From Marisa cornuarietis (Eukaryota > Mollusca > Gastropoda > Architaenioglossa > Ampullariidae), in the NCBI GenBank assembly GCA_004794655.1, contig SMMW01000576.1, positions 5,559,001 through 5,623,000 on the forward strand: a stretch of DNA of 64,000 nucleotides. Direction: 5' to 3'. Every line of letters starts with the position of its first letter. The stretch's first letter is position 1. Under the pieces are notes generated by a model that was not told the DNA's origin, searched no databases, and saw only the letters and a list, made by a program, of their open reading frames with translations. A program made the position numbers and the translations under genes. Positions 25,999 to 38,800 of the stretch are shown piece by piece.

Positions 25999-26100
25999 AC
26001 AATAAAAATAAATGTCCAATTTATATAGCGCATATTCGCGCTCATATAGGAGCATGCATGACGCGCTTGCTACAAATGCAGGTATTATATATAGTGTACA
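25999..26100 (-). mobile_element. 3'-terminal fragment of a CR1/L2-like LINE
   Basis: On the minus strand the segment reads GCTCCTATATGAGCGCGAATATGCGCTATATAAAT, matching the layout of the 3' ends of the longer copies at 45.5 kb and 55.1 kb (AGAGCAT...GAGTGT...ATGCGCT...AAAT). Only the tail remains. Confidence 0.5.
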
Positions 26101-26769
26101 CTGTACTACACTGTAGTATACGATCGAAGGAACAGAATGGCAAACATGAGGACGAAGTAAAAAACAAAACAAAACAACAACCAAAAACAGAGGAGGGGGT
26201 GAGACACAGACGTAAAGACGAAAATTTACCTAAAAAGTAGTTAAGAAAGGAATATATCGCCAGGACTACTCAAAACTAATTAACCTAATCAAGAGACGAT
26301 CGAGGAAGAGAGAGAATTTATTATAATAATTACTCGCGTGCGAGAGACCTCAACAAAACGTTAATTTTCTCTCAGGAGCTCTTTTGTACAGTGGGACAGA
26401 TCGTGATCTGAGAAATATATATATATGATTCGTCCGGCTTTTTCATCTAATCAGACTCGATCGATCTGTGCTAATGAAGTTGTCGGGTAAGGGATGTGGA
26501 AACTGGCAACGTGTGTGTAAACATCGGAAACGCTAGTTCACACTTGCCTTCCATCATTCTGTCTTGTTGCGCCTGCGCTTGGCATGAAAAAAAAAAGAGA
26601 TTAAGCAGATTTCACACTAAGGGGATAGGGGTCCGGGGAATATAGGAATAGAGGAACACTGCTGCTACATTGTCTCTGTCTGCAGCCTCCCAGCCTAAGG
26701 GCTATAACACTGCACTGTCACCCTCATTCAAAGAGAGTGCTCTGCCCTGGACAGAAGCACTTGGCTCGA

Positions 26770-26811
26770 CCAATCACCGCGCGACTTTCTACTACGGACA
26801 TCAAATTCGAA
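26770..26811 (+). promoter_or_regulatory. Putative CCAAT box plus CHR-like site of DLGAP5
   Basis: CCAAT at 26770-26774 is followed about 31 bp later by TTCGAA at 26806-26811, within about 115 bp of the ATG at 26884. Promoters of vertebrate G2/M genes, DLGAP5 among them, use NF-Y-bound CCAAT boxes near a cell-cycle homology region that is read by LIN54 (consensus TTYRAA). TTCGAA fits that consensus. Short motifs occur by chance, so this is an inference from position and gene identity. Confidence 0.4.
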
Positions 26812-26883
26812 CGCGAGCGGACAAATCCGCAACAGCTGACCTCGAATCGTCTTGTTTCGTGTCCTGGGATATTTGTATTCATC

Positions 26884-29800
26884 ATGGCATCCAGGAGTAA
26901 TTCATACAAGATGAAAGCATCAACAATGGATAAGCGCGAAAAGAGGGTTTTGAGAGTGCATCGGCGATCGATTGACCAGCGTGAAATGCGTTTAGACGAA
27001 GTGAATAAACGACGGAATCTCGACAACTTGACTCCTGTTTTGGAATCAAAAGAGGGTTCCAAACAGACATCTAGGATAGGGACACCCAGTACTAGTATGT
27101 TGATGCTATATTTTTGCTAAAAGCTTACTTTGTTCATGATGGGTAATATCAAGTAACAAAGCATATCTACTCTACTCCAGCTTGATGTGGCATGAGAATA
27201 TTGTTATTCTGTCAGCTACAACTTTGCTTTTCTCAGACCTCACTGTTCCACATGTGCTTGTGTTTGTGGGTAGTCTTATCAGTACTTCATGAGGTTTTGC
27301 CACAAAATAGAACTGTGTCCTTTGCAAACCACATGTTCGTAGTCTGTATCTGAGACCGTGCACTTTGTTTATTGATACTTCATTACTTGCTTTTAAATTT
27401 GTAATTGTTCATATCCTAGGCAATAATCAAAATGCGGCACTGTCTCGACTGGACAAACTGAAGAAATGGAAGGAGGAGAGGGAGTTGAGGAAAAAGCTTG
27501 TGTCTATGGAGAGTGCCAGAAATAAACCTGGCTTTAAGATCAGTCATCTAACACACCAGGATAATGTACTGTACAAGAAAGATACTTCTAGCAGTAGCAA
27601 ACCTTCACAATTTAACGGCAAACCACAAAGGGTGAGGCTTAAATTATATAAGCACTAATTAATTTGGTAGTTTTACTAAAGAAAAAAAATCAATAAAAAT
27701 GATACACTATTTATAATTATAACTTTATCAGCCTCATCTTGTTCCTGAATTTTTTATTTTAGGGTTGCACATATTAGAGGAGCCAACAGATATTACATTT
27801 TCAATGCTGCTTTGTGTTTTACTAGAGAATAATAATCAATTATTCAAATTTTATAAAATTTTGAAATGCTTTCACTTGTTTTTATTAAACCTAGCAAGTG
27901 ATAACCTACTACCAAAGTTTGGATTTGTACAGAAAATGAAATGTGCAATTCCTTTGTGGCTAACATTTTCTTATAACCATTATCTTACCAGGTTGTCCAA
28001 CCCAAACCACACCAGCCAGCTAGCATTAAAAAACCAGAGGCAAAACCAGCAAGTACTACAAAAAGTGTTTTTGTCCGAAAGCTGACAGATTCAGTAAAGC
28101 AACCTGAACCAGCCAAAGTAGAGGCAACCGTGAAAAAGCCTGAGCTGATAACCAAAAGGGCAGTTTCTGCAAACTTGTCAGGCAACACGCAGCCTGTTCG
28201 GAAAAGCGATGTGTCATCACCAAAGACCCTGAAAAAACTGCCGTCTAAAGTAAACCAGCATTCTGAAGTTGACAAGTTTTATTTTAGGGTGGAACAATTC
28301 TAAATAAATGTTGGTTAGTTCAATATTACATGTTATGGCAGATCAGGATATCTATGCATTGTTTACAAGATGATTTTCTGAAAACTTTTCTTGGTTTACC
28401 AAGCTTTTTTTCTCCTTACATCATATATATATATATATATATATTTTTTTTTTTGCAACAGTCATTAATATCATGAGCTGGCAGTGATTTTTCATATGCA
28501 CATAAAGATTCTTTTTTTTTCAGGAAAAAGTTAACCTACCAAGAGGTGGAAGGGCACATTTCATGGCACCAACAGCTGCGTCAAAAACTAGAGTTTCAAA
28601 TGCCAGAAGTGGTAAATGCCTTCAAATCAATAACAATGCACAAAAAATATCTGAGGATATTTAATGTCATAAGCTGCTTAAAAAAACAGTATGATGTGAC
28701 TCTGTGGACATTCAGTGTTGCTTATTTTAATGTTGCATATGGTTTAGTTTTCTTTAGTTGCACATGTTAAAACTAAGGCAGTGATCACTTTGAGGCTGCA
28801 ACAACAAATAGATTTTGGTAAAATCATATTCATTATATTTTCTTAATGGGATACATCCTCCATCACTGACACAGTGTTAGGATAAGCACCAATAACAAAC
28901 TAATCATATTAATTAAAATAAGTAAGATGTTGTATAACTGTTTTCCTAAAGATGGCAGCATATGGTGATGGATTTGTTTTGTGCTTGTTGTTTACTATAC
29001 ATTTTGCTGCTTCCATACTAAAAACATCCAAACTATTCTGGGAAAGATTCAATATTATATATTTTAAACAGTTTATTAATTATAAACTGCATTACCAAGG
29101 CCTGAAATGATTTTTATAACCATTTATCTGTCACTAGTAGAGAAACCAAAGCTGGCAACAGATACCAAGAAGCCTGCAAAAAATGGTGTTCTACAGAGCT
29201 CAACTAAAGTGTCAACTCATCGTGGAAACCTCGTTGAAATGGGAGAGCCTTCTTTTGCTCCAAATGACTTTATCTTTGAAGCCCCTAGCAGCGTTCCTTC
29301 ATTTGTCTTTAAACCTCTGAGCCCAGCAAGTGCTGCAGGGTTTTTGTTTCCAAACGGCAACAGCAGTAGCACTATGTTCAGTGCTTTTAATGATGATGTC
29401 GGAAGGTAAGGACATTGTTATTAGGCAGATGATATTTTATAGCTCATCAGTTGTTTTGCTCTGAGAAGATACTCCAAAGAAATTAATAAAGAAGCAGTAT
29501 GAAAAATACATAAGTAGTCAGTGTCAATGCCTTGTTATTCAACATCTGTGCCACTTAAATTTTGTTTTATTTTTTTAAGTTTCAAATTTTATTTTTAAGT
29601 AAATAGACAGTCCTCAGACATTTGAGCTAGTGCTGACTTTAAGGTTCCAGGGTCCTTATGTCTTAAGCTAATAATCCAATTGTAGATTTCTTTCTTACAG
29701 AACCTCCACACCAAAGAAAACCTCAGCAAGCATGTTCCAGCAAGAGCATGGGGAAGGAAGTGGTATGGCACTTTATTTTAGTTGCTATTTTGTCTGTGTT

Positions 29801-32800
29801 GACTGCAGTGTAAGCCTGTATTTGTTAGCAGAGATGTACACTGCCATACCAATTTATTCCCTTCACCTTTACAGGAGAGGAGCTACTTTAATTTTAAAGC
29901 AGCTGACTTGGGCAGAAAATTATTCTCTTTCTACATTAGAAAACTGTTGCTCCAGATAATGTTTTTTCTTTTACAAGTAATTTTGGTTGATCTGAGCAAT
30001 TTTTCTTACCGACTAGTTGAAAAAAAATGCCAATTCTTTTTAATCATGCATAATAATCTTTCAGATGAAATGATGCCACCAACTACAAATACAATCTGTG
30101 ATAATGAAGTAGTAAAGCAAGACACTTTGGAGACTGAAGAGCAAAAAAATGAATCTAATGCATGTAAGGGGGCCAAATCACCAGCTATTGTTACCAATGA
30201 GGACAGAGCTTGGCTTACTGCTTGCAACAAAAATTCAGATTTCCCTGATGAAGCAAACATAAAAGAGTTATCTGCTATTAGAAGGGAGACATTTGACAAA
30301 GCAATGGGTGAGTTGCCAATGAGCACAGAAAAGAAAGCTGCAGTGCAGGTGCCTTCTGCTGCTCTGACGTCCGATTCTGGAATGGGTTTGAGTGCCAATG
30401 ACCCAGAGACAGATTCACCAGCGCTGAAAGCTGCTGACAGCAGTGCTGATGAAGAAAACAATGAAGTTTTTCATCCTGATGATGATGCAGCTGTTGGTGA
30501 TGCAATCAGCTTAAAATCGGCCAACGAACAGTTAGCAGACGGGAACCATGAGAAAAACAATACTGAGCATCCCAGTGCAGACAACTCTGAAAACAGCAAG
30601 GAAAGCAATAATCAGTTTCCAGCTGCTGACAACGGCTCACTTTCCTTGCCAGTCTCAGACATAGAAGTGCGAACCACTCGATCCAGAAGCAGAAGTTTTG
30701 GAGCCTTGAGACCATCATCTAAGAAGGACTTGATTATTGATGAAAGTTTTAAACCATTGCATGATAGTTCATTGCGCAGTCGTAGATCTGTTGCTCGAGC
30801 TAACAAATTAGAAAGCAGGTCTGTTGAGGACCATGGGAAGGAGAATGTACTGGTTCAGTCTGTTCTCATAGAAGGCACAGATCCTTTGGACACCAAACAA
30901 TATGAGAATCAGCAGCCGTCGACAGACCTAACACCTGTGCAGATGGAGTTGCTAGACATGGAAGCAGACGTATCTGGGAAACAGTCGAAGAAGCAGCAGT
31001 TGGTTTTAGATCAATCTAACACTGGCCTTATGCGGAAAACTCCTCTCAGGCGGAGTTCCCGATTAGTTGCAAGAGCTGAGACAGAGTCAACCAACGATAA
31101 TGATGACCAGAGCGGAGCAACAAAAGAGAAAGAGTCTACGCCATTGCTGAGATTGCATAGAAGTCACCGACTATCTGTACCAAAAACATTCCTTGATGCT
31201 GAAGGGGACACATCACACATGGAAACTCTAAAAAATGCAACTCCTATAAGCAAACGTCGTCGGAGCAAAAGATTATCAACAGCTGTTGTGGATTCCCCTA
31301 TACCATCTCTGATGAAAGAGTTGCCTGGTGAAGATACTCCTTCAAAGTCGGTGGCTGTACTGTCCACGCCTCAGTGCAGCAAAACAGAAAAAGAAATGAA
31401 TGAAGAAATGGACACGGGATGTACCCCAGGTTATGAAAATGATGGTGTGAAGAGTGCATATCAATTAAGAAGACGTCGCAGCACTACTTTCCTCACACCT
31501 GGTCCACCTTTGTCTTCTGTCAAAAGATCAAAGGCCAAACGGCGACGTACAGACATTATGATTGCATTAGCTTCAGCTAAGAGTCCTGAAGAAGTGTAAG
31601 TTTACATTTGTTCTCTCTTATATGCATGCTGAAATGATTAATCAGAGCTTTGTTAAGTTTAATGTTGGCAGGACCTCAAGCATCTCACCTGGTTTTCTTG
31701 ACACTGATATGCTGACTTGACTCTCAGACACAAAAAGACTGCCTAAAAACCTAAATAATATAAAGCAAATTGCTGGCATCAGAAATTTAGTTTCTAAATC
31801 TATTTTTGATATGTCTTACATATATGTTTTACACTTTTGAGCTGTCTAAACTATAATGTCTTTGCTTTTAGATAAATAAAATGCCTAAAATATTACCTGC
31901 TGTTTATTCTTTCATTGTTTTAGGATCAAAATTATAGCTACAAGCCCAATGGTTGAAATGACTCGTCGCACACCAAAGTCAAAACTGTCACCAGGTAAAT
32001 TGCACAAAGGATAGAAGAATGGCTTTGGATCACTCATGACAATTTTTTTTTCTGATGTTAAGTTTTCAGTAAAATTAGTTATAAAAAAGAGCAGCAGCAA
32101 TAACTAATCTCTTTCCCCTTAATTGATGGATAAAGTTTTATTTCTTAATTCAGAGATGAGAAGGAACACCACTGCTGCTTTGTTTGATGATGATGATGAC
32201 TTGCTGCTGCAAGGGCCACTGCAGCTCTTCCCTGATACTGTTGATGCACAAAAGCCATCCTGCAGTTCAGAGGAAAAGAGCGAAGGTAGTGCTGATCACT
32301 TTTGCTATGCATGTACTTGTCTTCTCAAACTCACTTTGAAACAGCATGATTGGAGAAGATTTCAATCGATGGCTGTACCGTGTCTTTCAGCCTAGTGTGG
32401 AACCTGTAAAAGTAGACAGGCATATGTTCCTCAGTATTTTATGCTCACTGAAAAAAATTACCAAATGAATCCATCCTTTTCTGTTGGCGTGAGTGGAGGA
32501 TAAAAAGAAAATAGTGACCCAGGCTTAATGAGTGTGGTGTTGGGGAGTGTTTTAGCTCAGGCGATGCAAGCATGTTACTCTGTTAGAAATTGTTAAAAAC
32601 TATCCATGTGTATGCAAAGGTGATGTTCTAGACAAAGAGCATAAAGACGCCTGCATGCCAGAGAAGAGGGATGTTTCCTACTTCCGAACCTTGTGGGCAA
32701 CTGAGGTGGAGCGACTGACAAAGCTTGCAGACAAATGGGAAGCTTTGGGCGAAGGCATTTCTGGCCTATGTGAAGAAGGTAATTTGATAGTCTGTCGGTG

Positions 32801-35800
32801 ATGGTGGTGCTCGTGGTTTGGTCAGTGTGTGCAGACAACTGAAAACTAACATACATAGGTAGCATTTTTCAATCTGTCCTTTGATTTCTGCTTGATCAGT
32901 TCAGGGAGAGATTCGCACAACCGTGTGTCAAGCTCGCCTTCTGATGAAGCAGAAACTTCAGCAGTTCTCTGGACTAGTAGATTCCTGTGAATCTGGGGAT
33001 CCGCATACCACTTGTCAGGACCTACAGGGATTCTGGGATATGGTGTATATGCAGGTATAAATAAAAAATCATTTATTTGTGATTTTAAAATTGTACTTAG
33101 TGAAGTAATAAAGCCTGCCTGTGCTGCTTTGCTCATATACCTTCCATTGCCCTTGTTTTCTTATGATGGTAAACTATGTGGTCAGGTTAAGTTCAGCTTG
33201 TGCAGCAGACAATTTGGTATCATATGCTGTCAAACATTAAACAAAAATGGTTAACATTCATACACAGGTGGAGGATGTTGACAACAAGTTCCATGGCCTG
33301 GACAAACTCCAGCAAAACAACTGGAAACCAGAGGAAGTGGCTTTTAAGCAAGGCAAGAAAGCGATAAAAGTGAGTTAGTAGGTGTCCTTTGCACTAAAGT
33401 TCTTATATATATATATAAACATGTTCTTAAAATAACTGTGATCTTAAGTTTGTTCAGCAGCTTTCAAACCACAAACAAGTGTTTGTAAAATGATTTGGTC
33501 TTTCCCTCTTTTTTTATTTCACCTTTCATTCCAACATTTGCTAAAAACATTTTTGATTGGAGTGACAATGTTCTGGCAGGTAGTGATAATTGCATGCTAA
33601 TCACCTGTATACTGAAAAAGTATTGTAAACTATGTTAATGAAAGAGGAATTTGATAACCACCTGTATAGATAAACCAAAAAAGTGTTTTAAACAAAGAGA
33701 AATTTGATAATACTCAGAAAAAAGAAACAGCAAAGGTCGTGAAAGCCTCAGGAAAGTCCAAGTCCGTGTCAAAGTTTGCTGCATTCAAGGCCCAGCTTTT
33801 GAAACAGAATAAGGCCACTAATGCTGACACAGAGATCCCTGAAGAGAAGGTGTTTGATGCTGGTTTCTTCAAAGTGAGCAGCCCAGTCCGAACTCCTCGT
33901 CACCACTATGAAGGTAAAGGACACTTGTTATGGATCTGGTACATCGAAGGGGTTGGGGAATGGGGTTGTTAAAGGCCAACCCGATTGCTGAGCAAACATC
34001 GCTGGAAACAGAGCACAAAGTATCACAAAAAAAACATATTCCAGTGATATTTTATAACAAAGAGGCATGAAAGATTTTATATTAATATTTTTCTCTTGTG
34101 CACACCTCGATTTGTCGATAAAACAGGAAGTGACGAAACGGAAGTATTTCTAAAAATAGTGTCGTTTGCACGAGCTGACGTTGAAGAGAAAAGATGCAAT
34201 ACTTGGCTAAAGTAAACTGACCAGAACACATTGTGCTGTTTCTGATGAACTTTGTTCAGATATGTGTATTTACAGGTCTCTTTGTTCAAACGTGCCGTGT
34301 GAACTTCGTCCCCACATTGCACTCAAGAATTTGCTCAAAACATTTCAAAATCCATTGTTATCTAGTCACTTATACAGTAAAAAAATCCCTATCATCAGTC
34401 AGTTGTAACTATAAAATAAAAATGCAATGCTTGAAACTATCAAATAAAAATAAAATTACAGGATTTTATCTAAGACAACCGCTTTTAAAATGTGTTTACA
34501 TTTTATGGGAAAATAAACTCAAATGGGCCTGCTTAGTAACAGACGATCAGTAATAATACAACATAGACTGCAATAATTGTTGCCCATTAAATTTTGATCT
34601 GGAGAAGATCGACTTACCAGTCTGTTGAATAAATTTAGTTTGGACCATTTAATTATTTTTTAACTTTATTCAAAGCTTCTAAATAAAGTTCCAGTTTGTA
34701 GGCTGTATTCCGAAATCAGCTGTTTCATTTTCTGGGCAAAAAAATAACTTCTTGAACATGACAACCTGAGTGATGTTTCTTCATTTCACTCGAAGACATC
34801 CACACTCGCTGTTACAAATACTTGGGGCACGTAAAAGAGCTCTTCACTTTAGGAGAGTAATTTTTCCCACTTTCCTAGTTGCAGGTGAGAATGCCGATGT
34901 TTGAAGTCTTATATCTTTAAAATTAAGGATTATTATGTACTCATATTTTGCAAATTATTATTTTAAAAAGAACTTCACCCGATCATAAAGAAAAAATGTT
35001 GCATTCGATTTGTCCTTTAAGTATATCAATTCATCCCTGAATGCTATATAAAAAATTGCAACATCTGCATATACAAAGGGGGCTCAGAATAAGAAAAGGG
35101 ATACCTAGCCTTAGTGACTGTCAGAATGGTCTGCGCTCTGTTCTTATATGCTGACCAACTAAAGTTAATGGAGGCACTATCAGTTCAGTAACATAAATGA
35201 TTTGTTTTCAGCTGGTACACCTGCAACAGTAGAATTGCCAGTACCACAGAGCACTTGTGATGAGTCTTCTCAAGTGTTGACTCCATCCTCAAAACAGACT
35301 GACAGCAGGCTTTTTAGGGCTTCAGAAAACAAGGAGAATGTTGCTCACATTTTTTTGCGTCGATCAATGGGAGAAGGGCATCCCCGTCATAGTTTCAGCC
35401 CGTCTGTACCCAGTCCCCTCCTGCAGGATTCCACTCCTCGCAGGAAGAGTGTGGAGAGCAGCGGCAAACGGCTGCGTCGATCATTGTACCAGCAAAGAAG
35501 CCAAGCAGAAGGAAAGTCTTCTGAGAAGGATGAATCAAGTGAAGATTCTTCGAAGTCTCTAGCAGGAGATGAAGCCCTGTGTGTTAAGTATGTGGTAGTT
35601 CCCTCCATTTTGTCGAGCAAATAGAAGCTTTTGAGAAGGAACCTTGCAAAAAAATAAAATGAGACAGTTGTTATTGCATATCATCAATTTGTTACAAGTG
35701 AAAATATTTTTTTATAGTTCTTCCCAGGTTTTCAGTTGTTTATTAGCTTTAGGTGGTCATAGGGCTTATCAGGTGTAAATAAATGCCTCTCACTTTTGTT

Positions 35801-38800
35801 TGCAGGTAGTTTGGCATGATGTAAAAATCTCTCGTGATAGTTATGTTGTAAAGTACTGTCAAGAAATCTGTGGCATATGCATAACGCACATGAATCTCTA
35901 AATTCTCTGGTTTTAATTTGACCTCATTGCTCTGGGGTAGAGAATGAGTACATCAGGTTTGAAATATTTTTGTCTATGTGATAAACTCATTGTTAATTTC
36001 ATAGTGATGTTTTAGCTATGGAGGGACTTGAAAAAACAAGATATAAACTTGGAAGTGTACATGCATGTACACACTCAGCATGCATAATGTATTCCTTTTG
36101 CTGACACTTGTGTTTCTTGTATAATATAATTGTTGGTTTGTTTGTAGTCGATTGTGTACAACACACTGAGCTTACCCCCACATTGTGAAATATCCTATCT
36201 TTCCACCACCTATAAAAGGGCCTAATCTAGTGTCTGTTTTTGGAATCCTAGGCGAAGCACTCGCACACGCAAGTCAGTGTCGTTTGTGGAGTCGAAGAAC
36301 ACACAGAGTGAGCCAGTAGACTTTATGGCCTACTTACAGCCAAGCTTCGTCACAGCCACTGACAGCCCTCAACAGGTATTGTTCAAAATCAATGTCTTTG
36401 TCAGAAATTTAAAAAAGCTTGAAACTAAAATATTTTGCCTTATTATAATTATTTGTGTGGTTCTTGTTATCAACCTTCAAAATAGGATAATGAGCTGTGT
36501 GATCATAACTGCATCCATCTATGGTTTATGTTTTGTATTTTAGATAATTGCACAAATTTGTTAAACTCATAAATCTACATCAGAACCTTGATGAATCGCC
36601 AGGTAGATTTTCCAAGCAGTAGACTAGATGCAAGGCATTGCAAAATACTGTAATAAAATATTGTGAAAGTTAGATTTCCCTTGAGTGAGTCAGTAGACAT
36701 TACAATTTGTATAATGTTATACTGCATAGGTCAGCAGCCTTGAGAGCTCCCCATTCTCTGTAGACAGCCTCCTTGTCCAGCCTGACACCTCTGTTCGCAA
36801 TACACCAGGCTCCAAAGCATTATCTTGCACACCTGCTCTTTCTGTCTCAGGTATGAAGGCGAAATTATTATGCCTATCCATGATATTTTGTGACAGTGGC
36901 TTAGATAAAGGCCTTTTTACCTTTTTTTTTTTTTAGCAAAATAGAAAAAAAATACAACAGTATTTTAAATAGAAAGCGCAGAGTGGCTAACAAGCAACTT
37001 GGCAGACTGCTGCATATTTTGTGAAAAGTTAGAAGCCATTAGCATGACACTGTAACACTGTGTAACCAGCTTCAAAGTGAAATGACTAACACTTGACTTG
37101 ATCCTCCTGGTAAATATTTTCAGGTGGCAGACAAAGGAGCTGCCTAAAAAAGCTGCCATCTGTGGAACGCCGCAAGAGCAGACGGAGTGTCTCATTTGTA
37201 GCATCTCCTGCACTGTCTGAAAACAGAAGTGCCTTTCCGTCAACCCCATACAATCGAAATTCACTAGGTTAGCTTTTGGTTTTGCTTATTTTTTATTGAT
37301 AACTGTAAGATTTAAAGAGCTTATTTTTTTCTCTCTTGCCTAGTTGTCTGGTATTTTCAAGTTCCGGTGCTGCTTAGGTGGTTTAATAGGGGTGTAAATT
37401 GAGGGATAGAAATATGTCAAATACCAACATGATGCATACTAGAATGAGAGTATACAGAAAGTTCAATGCATTCTGTGTGCAGTTGCAAATACACGCATTT
37501 TGCGACGGAGTGCAGTCCACAGCAGTCCACAAATTGAGTCTCCACTGAATGAGCTACAAGATCTTAAGCAAATGCCAAAACTTAGACGATCTACGGTAAG
37601 TTGCTGTTATCAAAGAAAGATTTGATGAGTTACTCTGCATAGCAGTAGTGCTATTCCACCTGCATATTTGTAAAATTAAAACTGCATACTGGAGAAAATT
37701 AGTTCTGTCTCATTTTGTGATCTATACACCATTAGGTATGTAGAGAACAAAAGCTATAATATTGTACACATATAGCGCCATATCCCAGCTCTGTTGGCAG
37801 GCTCATAGTGCTTTACAAATGACAGTTTAAAAACCTGTTATCAAGGTTTCAGATGTTTCTATTCACATTACAGTTCCAATCATATAACAGATCACTCTTT
37901 TTTTTTTTTTTTGCTGAGGCTGTTTGCAGAGTTTACAAATCAGAGGAAGGGAAGCTGTGAAAATACACTGATATAATACTTTCAACGCAGCTTGTCATTC
38001 TTGTTCATGCATTGCAGGTTCATTTGCTTGCAAATAGTTTTGGTCTGGTGCTTTATGAATTGTCAAAACACTGGTGCAATGTTCTGCAAAAAATGACATC
38101 ACAGAAGACAAATTTCTGTTCCTGTCTTGTTTAAGTACCAGATCAGTTCAGTTGATTATGGTCCATAATGGCAAATGCGCTAGTTTTTTCCCTGTTTAGG
38201 AATTACAGTTCAACAGTTTTTTTTAGCTCAGATCTACAAAGTCATTATTAATCTGTGATAGAAGCAGATCAACTGATATGCAGAATATTGTCCATAGATC
38301 AAATCAACCATAGACTGCTGGAAGCTACATGATAATAAACTATAGCCAATAACATTGCAATGACTGAGACTTTCTCACTGGTGAAAAGGACAACGAAATC
38401 ATTATGGCAGTTGATAGAAGATGCAGGAGGTTGATGGAACAATAGAAGGCTGTAGATGAAAACCAAAAGGCCACAAACAAGCAAATAGTTCAGATCAGTA
38501 GCAATTACTGGAGATTTATATGTCAGTCTACACCATCTGAGAGTGCACTTAGCTCCCTGTGGAGGAAATGTGCTTTATAGGTGATCCAAACTATTTTGTG
38601 AAAATTGAAGCTTTGTGCTTATAAATAGTATAAAATTAGCCCTTTATAGGCAATCTTTTCTCCTGTGTGGAATTGTATATACAGTGTGTATTATGATAAG
38701 TGTGTATAACTTAATGAGTTTGATATTTGTTTCAAAAGTGAATCTAAAGTAAATGAAATGCTCCTCAAATCTCTATATTGTTAAATGGCGTGGAAAGTGA

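Larger units (their letters stand above)
21585..26760. other. Gene-poor stretch between the LINE and the DLGAP5 promoter
   Basis: No exon is supported. It contains a CpG-rich patch (about 22035-22280), microsatellites, a mariner-like inverted-repeat element (24187-24420) and a LINE 3' tail fragment (about 25999-26100). The ORFs of 60-93 codons have no recognisable features. Confidence 0.5.

Noticed and set aside
26737..26883. In-frame upstream extension of DLGAP5 exon 1
   Set aside because: The open frame has no ATG before 26884; the apparent start is GTG. The ATG at 26884 has a good context and gives a HURP-like basic N-terminus.
28250..28303. Longer exon 3 of DLGAP5 reading on to a stop at 28301-28303
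   Set aside because: The donor GTAAAC at 28250 keeps phase 0 with exon 4, and reading on would truncate the protein before all conserved domains.
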